Shown here one piece after another: positions 1-6,455 of a DNA stretch of 64,000 nt. The stretch's first letter is position 1, and every line of letters starts with the position of its first letter. Origin of the DNA: Planctomycetota bacterium (GTDB lineage Bacteria; Planctomycetota; UBA1135; GCA-002686595). The notes under the pieces were generated by a model, which searched no databases, was not told the DNA's origin, and was given only the letters and a program-made list of their open reading frames with translations. The stretch spans positions 1 to 64,000 of the forward strand of contig JAJDEW010000103.1 of NCBI GenBank assembly GCA_029259595.1, given 5' to 3'. Made by a program: the position numbers and the translations under genes.

Positions 1-134
1 GCGGACTCCCCGATGGCGCCGGACGCGTCCGCGCGGGCTCCCCCCGAACTCGGATCGCGCATCGCGCCCCTGGAACCGCCGTAACCGCACCGATCTTCAG
101 GCGGTTGCGTTCGCCAGTGGAGGCGGAAGAGGAG

Positions 135-248
135 ATGGTGAGCCAAGAGGTCCCGAGTTGGAACCAACTCGCCGAGTGCCTTCGAGGCCTCGAGGGCCTT
201 CGTGAAGCAGGTTGCGAGGCCCCCTGGAAGCACTGCGAGACCTCCTGA
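135..248 (+). CDS. 37-residue micro-protein, copy A of a paralogous pair
   Basis: Unknown function. The ORF starts MVSQEVPSWNQL, has a Trp-Asn-Gln-Leu core and ends after an E-A-P-W motif. A second 37-codon copy lies at 3016-3129 with 27 of 37 identical residues. About 13 codons differ between the copies only by a synonymous third base, which points to selection on the peptide. The frame upstream of this ATG is open to the window edge, so copy A alone could be the tail of a longer protein; copy B has a stop codon two codons before its ATG, which favours a free-standing peptide. A purine-rich stretch (GGCGGAAGAGGAG) precedes the start. No family recognised. Confidence 0.5.
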   Translation: MVSQEVPSWNQLAECLRGLEGLREAGCEAPWKHCETS

Positions 249-290
249 AACCGCGGCGTTGCTCGCCGCAATCCTGCTGACGTTCGAAGC

Positions 291-1121
291 TCAACGCATC
301 AGCGGGCTGACCTGGGCGAAGGTCCAGCGATTGCCTTCGGGATCGGCGGCTTCGTAGGCGCGGAAGCCGTGCTGGTGGATGTCCTGGATGATCTCGGCGC
401 GGTGCGCCTTGGCGTGTGCGAAGTGGGCGTCGAGGTCGTCGACGTAGAGGAACGGCGTGTGCGTAATCGGAGCGCCCGCGCCTGAGGCGGCTTCGCGTCC
501 CCAAAGGATGATCGAGCAGTTGCCGACGTGGAACTCGATCCAGGTGTCGCTCGGGTCGTCGGGCTCGACCTCGGGGACGTTGCCCGCGGGCTCGAAGCCG
601 AAGACATCGCGTAGCCAGCGCCCGGCGGCTGCGGGCTTGGCGTAGTGGACGACGACGGCGAGCCGCGCCAAGCGCAGCGGCTCGTGCGGGACGTGATCGC
701 GCTTCCGGATCCAGTCGTTCAGCCAGACCGGGCTCATGCGCACCCATGCCGTTCCGCCCTTGTCTACACCGCTCTCGGGGATCGTGGCCTGCACCCTGAC
801 CTCCGTGCCGCCCGCGCTCTTCTCAAAGCGGATGTCGATCTCGACGTCGTCCAAGGAGCTCGTCCACGCCACGCGCTTGCCGGGCTCCCAGACGGTGATG
901 CGCGCGAGCTCGAGGCCGTCGCCCGTCTTCTCGTCGTAGACCTCGACGATCCGGCCACCGACTCCAGGCTCCATCCGCATGTAGTACGCCCGGGCGGTAT
1001 CGAAGAAGTTGATCGGGCCCTGGATCCACCAGCAGTCGAGCTCTTCCGTAAAGACCTTGAAGGCGGTGGCGGGATCAACGGCGACCTCGATCGATGAGTT
1101 CACTGAGCGGGGGGCAGTCAT
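291..1121 (-). CDS. SRPBCC (AHSA1-type) domain fused to a VOC/glyoxalase domain
   Basis: 276 residues. The N-terminal half (about 1-150) resembles the AHSA1/START-like ligand-binding fold: an opening with VDPATAFKVFTEELDCWW, then W-E-P-G-K-R-V-A-W and a strand-rich tail. The C-terminal half (about 155-276) resembles a vicinal-oxygen-chelate domain (VVHYAKPAAAGRWLRDVFGFEP; W-I-E-F-H-V-G-N; ending A-A-D-P-E-G-N-R-W-T-F). The start overlaps the stop of the ArsR gene by 4 bases, so the two are co-transcribed. ArsR plus AHSA1 is a common bacterial pairing; the added VOC domain suggests small-molecule binding or modification, substrate unknown. Confidence 0.75.
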   Translation of the reverse strand: MTAPRSVNSSIEVAVDPATAFKVFTEELDCWWIQGPINFFDTARAYYMRMEPGVGGRIVEVYDEKTGDGLELARITVWEPGKRVAWTSSLDDVEIDIRFEKSAGGTEVRVQATIPESGVDKGGTAWVRMSPVWLNDWIRKRDHVPHEPLRLARLAVVVHYAKPAAAGRWLRDVFGFEPAGNVPEVEPDDPSDTWIEFHVGNCSIILWGREAASGAGAPITHTPFLYVDDLDAHFAHAKAHRAEIIQDIHQHGFRAYEAADPEGNRWTFAQVSPLMR

Positions 1122-1462
1122 TTCTTCTTCCTCCGTTCGACGTGCCGCTTGAACGAGCGCAGCTGGGCGTCCCACTCCTTCTGGAGCTGTTCCAGCCAGT
1201 CGTTCACGGCCTGCATGGATCCGGGGCGCAGGCGGAAGACCCGCGCCCGGGCGTCCTCCTTGGGACGCTCGTCCGTGGCGATCCCGGCGTCGAGCAGAAC
1301 GCGCAGGTGCCTGCTCATGGTCGGCGGCGAGGTCCGCGTCGCCGCCGCAAGCTCCCCCGCTCGGCGCGGCCGCGAGCCGAGCAGCTCGACGACCGAGCGC
1401 CGCGTGGGATCGGCGAGCGCGTTGAGGATCCGATCGACTGCGGCTCCGCGATTGCTTGCCAT
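1118..1462 (-). CDS. ArsR-family winged-helix transcriptional regulator
   Basis: 114 residues from the ATG at 1462. A longer reading from 1498 exists, but the alignable region begins at the later ATG (MASNRGAAVDRILNALADPT). The signature N-A-L-A-D-P-T-R-R-S-V-V-E-L-L and the recognition region T-S-P-P-T-M-S-R-H-L-R-V-L are typical of ArsR repressors. No metal-binding cysteines are seen in the recognition helix, so it may respond to a non-metal ligand or simply autoregulate. It overlaps the downstream SRPBCC-VOC gene by 4 bases. The tail is very basic (RHVERRKKK). Confidence 0.8.
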   Translation of the reverse strand: MASNRGAAVDRILNALADPTRRSVVELLGSRPRRAGELAAATRTSPPTMSRHLRVLLDAGIATDERPKEDARARVFRLRPGSMQAVNDWLEQLQKEWDAQLRSFKRHVERRKKK

Positions 1463-1539
1463 CGGAGAAATAGTTGCCAACAAGCGCAAACAAATCAAAA
1501 CCCCGAACGCGCCCGCGTCGTCACCTGCGCGACCAATGG

Positions 1540-1773
1540 CTTGGAGCAGATCCGGCCACCAAGCGATGCATCCTCCAGGTCCTGAGTTTGAACTGGACGC
1601 TGGAAGGCGGAACCCTCACTCCCGCGCTCAGGAAGCCGTTCGATGTACTCGCCCGAGGGCTCGTCACGGCTGGGAGTGAGAATGGTGAGGGCAAGGTGAC
1701 ACGGTTAGAACGATTCGCTGCAGGAGTCCTGAAGCTGGAGGCCTATGTTCGGAAGCTGATCCGAGCGGCCTGA
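1540..1773 (+). pseudogene. Remnant of a serine site-specific recombinase C-terminus
   Basis: The in-frame stretch from about 1540 reads K-R-C-I-L-Q-V-L-S-L-N-W-T-L, then R-K-P-F-D-V-L-A-R-G-L and a helical tail ending RKLIRAA. This resembles the extreme C-terminus of resolvase/invertase-type recombinases found in many copies in some bacteria (family knowledge, from memory). The catalytic and zinc-ribbon parts are absent upstream, where the ArsR gene begins on the other strand. I therefore call it a truncated mobile-element scar; the left break is approximate. Confidence 0.5.
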
Positions 1774-1851
1774 ACAACCACTGGGGACGTGCAACACGTG
1801 TGAGGACGCCTCCAACGAACACGGTCTCGACGTAGAAGCCAAGGAACTGTC

Positions 1852-2961
1852 ATGGAGTTTTTGCGCCTTGCCTGGACCCTAGCCCTCGCCACCCTGACCA
1901 CCCAAGGGGACGCCGTTGCCCAGACCACCGCGCATCGTGTCGGCCAGTTGGGTGAAAGTGCGGCCGTAACGGCCCTGGCCGTCTCGCCGGACGGCCGGAC
2001 GGTGGCTGTGGGTCGCGGAGATGGCACGGTGTCTCTCTTCCCGTACCTCATGCGGATGCCGGAAGCGGGAGCCCCGAAGAAACTCGACCTTCAACTCGAG
2101 AGAGCTGTTCCAGTCGCGTTCTCGCCGGACCTTCGCCAGTTGGCCGCATTCGCTCAGCGCGAGGTGAACGGGCACTGGCGACCAGACAGGGTACAGATCT
2201 GGGGTCTCGAAACCGGCGACCTGCAGCACACCATGGCCCTCACTCCCCGTAGCGGAACAGAGCCCCTCCCCATAGAAGCTGCTTTCGCCCCCGGGGGGGA
2301 CGTGCTGGCCGTGGCAGTTGGCGAGTTCTATCACGGGAGTATCGAGCTGTTCGACGTCCGCGAAGCGAAGTCCCTTGGAAGGCTCGAGAGGATGCCGCCC
2401 GAGGGAGGTGGAATGACGAATGGCGTGACCTGGGTCGCCTTCTCGCCGGATGGAAACACGATCGCCGCCAATGATTACGTGGTCGTGGACGACAAGAACA
2501 TGCGTCCCCGCGTCGGCCTTTGGGACCGTCACACGAGAGCGTGGCGCTCATCAGTCCATACGGGCGAGGACCAGCACCCGACGCGGCCTCGGTTCGCCTT
2601 CTCCCCGACGGGAGACTACTTCGCCGTGAAGAACCGGGAAGACATCGCGATCGTGAAGCTCTCGTCCGGGGAACTGCTTCGCACCATTCATCCCGCCAAG
2701 ACGACGCCCGATCCGGAGAAGCGTCCCGGCTATGGGTACTGGGCTGAGGAAAAGTCCGCGATCCTCTTCTCTCCCGACGCCCGGCTCCTCGTCAGCTGTA
2801 CGGGAGGAGTCGTGGAAATCTGGGAGGTTCCAAGCGGCAAGAGGGTCTGTAGCCTCCCGACATCGCTTCCTGCCACCGAGGTTGCGTTCTTCCCCGACGG
2901 GAAGATGCTCGCATGTGGATACATCAACGGCACCGTCCAGTTCTGGCGTTGGGGCCAGTGA
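1852..2961 (+). CDS. Secreted WD40-repeat beta-propeller protein
   Basis: 369 residues with an N-terminal signal peptide (hydrophobic LAWTLALATL, cleavage near DAVAQ). Seven WD40-type blades are visible, each with an F/V-S-P-D-G turn: near AVSPDGRTVAVG, VAFSPDLRQLAAF, AAFAPGGDVLAV, VAFSPDGNTIAAN, FAFSPTGDYFAV, ILFSPDARLLVS and VAFFPDGKMLACG. Seven blades make one closed propeller, normally a protein-interaction platform with no catalysis of its own. An AAGGAA box precedes the ATG. It stands alone between a recombinase remnant and micro-ORF copy B, so it is probably cargo. Partner unknown. Confidence 0.8.
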   Translation: MEFLRLAWTLALATLTTQGDAVAQTTAHRVGQLGESAAVTALAVSPDGRTVAVGRGDGTVSLFPYLMRMPEAGAPKKLDLQLERAVPVAFSPDLRQLAAFAQREVNGHWRPDRVQIWGLETGDLQHTMALTPRSGTEPLPIEAAFAPGGDVLAVAVGEFYHGSIELFDVREAKSLGRLERMPPEGGGMTNGVTWVAFSPDGNTIAANDYVVVDDKNMRPRVGLWDRHTRAWRSSVHTGEDQHPTRPRFAFSPTGDYFAVKNREDIAIVKLSSGELLRTIHPAKTTPDPEKRPGYGYWAEEKSAILFSPDARLLVSCTGGVVEIWEVPSGKRVCSLPTSLPATEVAFFPDGKMLACGYINGTVQFWRWGQ

Positions 2962-3015
2962 GGCCCCTCGAACGGGCTACGAGGGGCAAGGGCGCGTCCG
3001 AACTATGGATGAGAG

Positions 3016-3129
3016 ATGGTGAGCCATGAGGTTCCGAGTTGGAACCAGCTCGTGGAGTGCCTCCAGGGACTAGAAAGCCTGCGCGCTGCGGGCCGTGAAG
3101 CGCCCTGGAACCGCTCCGAGGCGTCTTGA
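3016..3129 (+). CDS. 37-residue micro-protein, copy B of a paralogous pair
   Basis: Starts MVSHEVPSWNQL and ends R-S-E-A-S; 27 of 37 residues match the copy at 135-248, with most silent differences at third positions. A TGA at 3010-3012 closes the frame just upstream, so the conserved block begins at or next to this ATG and is not the end of a longer protein. The first dozen bases before the start also resemble copy A (GAGATGGTGAGCC). It sits 54 bases after the WD40 gene and tail-to-tail with the SIR2-like gene. Function unknown; toxin, antitoxin, leader peptide or mobile-element accessory all remain possible. Confidence 0.55.
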   Translation: MVSHEVPSWNQLVECLQGLESLRAAGREAPWNRSEAS

Positions 3130-3189
3130 GGCTCTCCGAGAGACTCCCACGGGGGATAGGAACCTAGAGCGGAGGGGAGCTGGATGACG

Positions 3190-4953
3190 CTAGAACGAGT
3201 GCTTGTGCCACAGCTTCTCGATGTCACCGATGATGCTCTTCGCGGCTTCGGGATCTCCATTGAAGAGCCCCACCTTGAGCGGGGGCCACTCCACTCCCTG
3301 CTTTTCGATCTCCGACTTGAATAGGGCAGGGGTGTGGAGCGGAGCGAACCGATGCCACGTAAACCTTCCGTCGGGCATCCAATCGCCGTTGAACCCCGCG
3401 TTGATCTCATCGTCCAACGCGAGCTGTCGAAAGCACATGGAGACGAGAAGCTCGAAGCGGTGAAAGAGCAGCGTGAACTGCTCCTCACCTCCCACCAACC
3501 TTGACATCTCGGGGCCTAGTCTCTCGTGGAGCCAGTCACTGCCCGGGGTCTTGCGCCCGTTCGGCGGGAACAAGAGCTTGGAAGCGTCTTGCCAGAACGC
3601 TTCCCGTCCGTTCACCTTCTCGACCAACGGCACCTCTTCATCGCCATCCCGAACCGTGCATCCCGTGAGCAGGAAGCGAAGCGTTTCGTACCGCTCCGCA
3701 GCCAGGGCAGCGATGCCCGCTGAATAGAAGGCGAAGGCCGCTGGAAGATACCTCATGTGCTGCCACGCGTAGGTGATCGTCCCTGTAGCAGTGCCGAAGG
3801 AAGCAACACGCTCCAACGCGCGTCGCCAAAGTCGATGGTGCTCCTCCGACCCCCAGTAGCAGCCGACGCGAAGCATCGCCGACAGATTGGAAGCAACGGC
3901 GTGCGCCCTCTCGGCCCGAGCACGGACGTTCGCCTCATCGGGCTTCGGACCGGCAAGCGAGAAGCCTTCTGCCTCCAGGGCATCACGAACCCGCTCCACC
4001 TCCTCAATCAGGAGATCCTCAAGACGGATCAGATATCGGCTCTCTGAGAGCAGTCGCTTCGTTGTTGCGGCCGCGACTTCCGGCGACAGGGGGTGCGCAG
4101 TTCGTGACTCCTCGATCGAGCGCACTTTCTCTTCGAGGTCCAAGAAGCACTGATCGGCGGAGCGAATCTCCACCTCAACCGCATGTCTTGCCTCAGCGAC
4201 CCGCTGCGCATCCTCGGACAGGCTGCTCCTCCGAAGCCAGAACGTGGAGAACCGGTGACGCGTACAGCGAAGGATGGCGTCTCGGAGAGCCGGGTCCCAA
4301 TCCCCGGACCAGCCGCAAACGATCAGCCCGTACTCGGTCAGCACCTGATCGAGGACGGCGTTCATCTCCGGGCTGTACTCCGCCAGCTCGTCCAAGGTGT
4401 TCTTGGTTTCGAGGTCGGTGTGGTCCCCGTGGAGCTTGATGAGCGTACAGTCGGAGTGCTGCAACGGCGTCATCCCGGCCACAGAAGCCGGTGACCAGAT
4501 TACGTTCGGCGTCACGCCCACCTCTGCGAGTGCCTGCTCCATGAGACGGTCGAAGTTCGTCGTGAGGATCACGCGGACGTGCCCGGCCGCCACCATGCGC
4601 GCGATCGCCCTGTGTGCCTCCGTAGGAGTCTTGATGCCCTCATCACGTTCCTCGTCAGTGGGCTCGAAGTACCCACGAAGGAGCTGGGATCGGTCGGCCG
4701 GGCTCTTCGCCAGCTCACCGAGCAGATCCGAGTAAGAGGGGTCACTTCCGAATCGGTCCTGATACCACGCGGCGGGATCGGCCGGACGCTCCTCTCCGGC
4801 AAGCTCAGCGATGCGGTTGATTAAGTCCTCCACAACCTCCCAGGCAGTGGGGACGCCCGACGAGCGCGACACGCCGGAACCCAAGAGCAAGGCGTAGACG
4901 CCCTTCCTCGCCTGCACGGCAACCGCCATCGAGATCATCGGGTCCAAGGCCAT
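3190..4953 (-). CDS. SIR2-like NAD-binding protein, probable defence effector
   Basis: 587 residues from the ATG at 4953; a TTG one codon earlier is an alternative. The first 220 residues carry the sirtuin-like NAD site: G-S-G-V-S at 25-29 followed by S-G-V-P-T-A-W, T-T-N-F-D at 131-135, the catalytic-type K-L-H-G-D with His175, and V-C-G-W-S-G-D-W-D near 212-220. This is the pattern of the SIR2_2-type domains of phage-defence NADases rather than of deacetylases; no zinc-binding cysteine quartet is seen. The remaining 365 residues are helical and unrecognised, possibly a sensor. The ATG shares one base with the stop of the PIN-like gene, indicating co-translation. NADase activity is inferred. 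Confidence 0.8.
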   Translation of the reverse strand: MALDPMISMAVAVQARKGVYALLLGSGVSRSSGVPTAWEVVEDLINRIAELAGEERPADPAAWYQDRFGSDPSYSDLLGELAKSPADRSQLLRGYFEPTDEERDEGIKTPTEAHRAIARMVAAGHVRVILTTNFDRLMEQALAEVGVTPNVIWSPASVAGMTPLQHSDCTLIKLHGDHTDLETKNTLDELAEYSPEMNAVLDQVLTEYGLIVCGWSGDWDPALRDAILRCTRHRFSTFWLRRSSLSEDAQRVAEARHAVEVEIRSADQCFLDLEEKVRSIEESRTAHPLSPEVAAATTKRLLSESRYLIRLEDLLIEEVERVRDALEAEGFSLAGPKPDEANVRARAERAHAVASNLSAMLRVGCYWGSEEHHRLWRRALERVASFGTATGTITYAWQHMRYLPAAFAFYSAGIAALAAERYETLRFLLTGCTVRDGDEEVPLVEKVNGREAFWQDASKLLFPPNGRKTPGSDWLHERLGPEMSRLVGGEEQFTLLFHRFELLVSMCFRQLALDDEINAGFNGDWMPDGRFTWHRFAPLHTPALFKSEIEKQGVEWPPLKVGLFNGDPEAAKSIIGDIEKLWHKHSF

Positions 4954-5945
4954 CAACTCACCTCCCGTGTTGCTAGCCCGCGAACGTAGTCCACCATCGC
5001 CACGGGGTCTCGGTGTACTCGCTCCTCGTAACCGCAGCGACGCGCCTGACGAACGAACTCGTGCATCCGGTTCTCGATGAGCGCCACATCCGCGTAGGGC
5101 AGTGCCGCAAACATCGTGAGATCCACGAAGTCGCCCGACTTCGGCTCTTCATTTGCCTTTGCGTAGTTCCAGTACGCGTCGAGCCGGAGCTGGATGGCGG
5201 GACAGGCGTCGAGGTCGATCCGCCGAAGTAGGTCCTCAGCATCGAGTTCGGGGGCCATGCGCCGGATCAGCTCGTCAAGGCTCTGCGCGGACTTCAACCA
5301 GAACCGCCGGAACTTGTCGGGCAGCGGCCCCTTCGACTTGTACTCCCGCTGCGTCTTGCGCGTCTGTGCGAGAGCGTGGCGCTCGCCATCCAGCGCCAAC
5401 TGCCACAGGTCGTTCCCCGCCTGGACATGCGCCGCCAGCGTCTCGACGAAAGCGGTCACGGTGAGCCTCTCGCCGCGTGCCGCCAGATGCCCGAGCACCG
5501 TCGCCTTTTCGTCCTCGTGCGGCCAGTGCTCGTTGAACCATGCGACGAGATCACCGTCGAACTCGAAGTCGCGCACGACCTCGAATCCTGGAAAGCCGAG
5601 CATGGGCTCGATCCGCTGCGCCTCGTTCATGGCCTCGACCACGAAAACGAGCGGGTCGGGTAGCACGCGCTTGACCGCGACCGATGAATCCAGGATTCCG
5701 GCTATGTCGCGCGCTCCGGTCCCAGACGCCTGCCGGATCCACTCGTAGCTCATCGGCTCGTAGAAGAGCGGCACGCACCTACCGGTGGTCAGCCACTCGT
5801 CGATCGTCCGATAGGCGGCCACTCGCGCCTCGTCGTGACCACCCCGAAGTGCTTGTCCACGCCGGAGGTGGGCGAGGTTCACGAGGTGATTGGTGTCCAA
5901 GAACACACGAAGCGGCTGGATGATCTTCTCGATGGGCTCTGTCAC
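4953..5945 (-). CDS. PIN-like domain protein coupled to the SIR2-like gene
   Basis: 330 residues, GTG start. The N-terminus has V-F-L-D-T-N-H-L (Asp17), the usual opening of PIN-fold ribonucleases. Near the C-terminus the segment S-G-D-F-V-D-L-T followed by L-P-Y-A-D-V-A-L supplies Asp272, Asp275 and Asp286, the expected distal acidic residues. The 250 residues between are an unusually large helical insertion compared with VapC toxins (about 130 residues). No small antitoxin gene is adjacent. It is the promoter-proximal gene of a two-gene operon with the SIR2-like protein. PIN assignment is from motifs only; a role as RNA-cleaving effector or as sensor is inferred. Confidence 0.6.
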   Translation of the reverse strand: MTEPIEKIIQPLRVFLDTNHLVNLAHLRRGQALRGGHDEARVAAYRTIDEWLTTGRCVPLFYEPMSYEWIRQASGTGARDIAGILDSSVAVKRVLPDPLVFVVEAMNEAQRIEPMLGFPGFEVVRDFEFDGDLVAWFNEHWPHEDEKATVLGHLAARGERLTVTAFVETLAAHVQAGNDLWQLALDGERHALAQTRKTQREYKSKGPLPDKFRRFWLKSAQSLDELIRRMAPELDAEDLLRRIDLDACPAIQLRLDAYWNYAKANEEPKSGDFVDLTMFAALPYADVALIENRMHEFVRQARRCGYEERVHRDPVAMVDYVRGLATREVS

Positions 5946-6037
5946 AAGAATCGCCTGTTTTGCCCCCTCTTGGACAGAGAGATCGGGAGCTACCTACACC
6001 CTCTCTTGGAGCGGTCGTGACCCCCCGTCCATGTCGA

Positions 6038-6052
6038 GTGACAGTCTGTCAC
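6038..6052. promoter_or_regulatory. Perfect dyad in the divergent PIN-SIR2 / R-M control region
   Basis: GTGACAGTCTGTCAC is a perfect 6-bp dyad around a 3-base centre. It lies 93 bases in front of the GTG of the PIN-like gene and 53 bases before the ATG of the HTH gene. A homodimeric regulator could bind here and control both directions. The same 159-base region also contains two CCTCTTGGA-like blocks near 5970 and 6000. Confidence 0.4.
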
Positions 6053-6072
6053 ATGACACCGCCCGAACTTGA

Positions 6073-6090
6073 AAGGTTTGTCAAGGTTTG
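6073..6090 (+). promoter_or_regulatory. Tandem AAGGTTTG direct repeats upstream of the HTH regulator
   Basis: AAGGTTTG occurs at 6073-6080 and again at 6083-6090, exactly 10 bases apart, so both face the same side of the helix. They end 14 bases before the ATG at 6105. The likely reader is the HTH protein itself, as in controller-protein autoregulation of R-M operons; this is inference. Their presence also argues for the ATG at 6105 over a TTG at 6069 that would place them inside the gene. Confidence 0.4.
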
Positions 6091-6104
6091 GGACCCTACT
6101 CTGC

Positions 6105-6353
6105 ATGTCCGATCCGAGACTTACCGACTACCTCCGTGTCGGGGAAGCCGCCGAACTCCTCGGGGTCTCTCCAGGCACCGTTCGGAACTGGGCGCGGAAC
6201 GGGGATCTCCGGGAGCACCGCCACCCAGTCAACGACTACCGGCTGTTCGACCGCCGCGACCTCGACGCCCTTCTGCGGCGGACCCGCGAGTCGGGCCGTG
6301 GCCCCAAGGCACGGTCCCGCACGGGCTCCCGGAAGCGCCAGGAGCCCGCGTGA
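6105..6353 (+). CDS. Small MerR/excisionase-like HTH regulator of the R-M cassette
   Basis: 82 residues. Y-L-R-V-G-E-A-A-E-L-L-G-V-S-P-G-T-V-R-N-W-A-R-N-G is a MerR-type helix-turn-helix, followed by the wing (H-R-H-P-V-N-D-Y-R-L-F-D-R-R-D-L). The tail after residue 62 is basic and disordered. It is the first gene on the plus strand of a cassette with hsdR, hsdM and hsdS and is divergent from the PIN/SIR2 operon. It probably sets the timing of R-M expression and may also affect the divergent pair. No effector-binding domain is present. Confidence 0.75.
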   Translation: MSDPRLTDYLRVGEAAELLGVSPGTVRNWARNGDLREHRHPVNDYRLFDRRDLDALLRRTRESGRGPKARSRTGSRKRQEPA

Positions 6354-6455
6354 GCCGCCCAACCGTCAAGAGCCCGCGCCCGGCTCAGCAAGCACCCTGC
6401 CCTTCCCAGGCGTGCACTCCGAGGCTTGCGCTCCACTCGACCCCACCCGCTCGCC

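Noticed and set aside
1..300. Second tRNA-Glu 3' end as the left attachment site
   Set aside because: No match to GGGATTTGAACCCCC or the CCA end was found in the first kilobases; the left boundary is likely outside the window.
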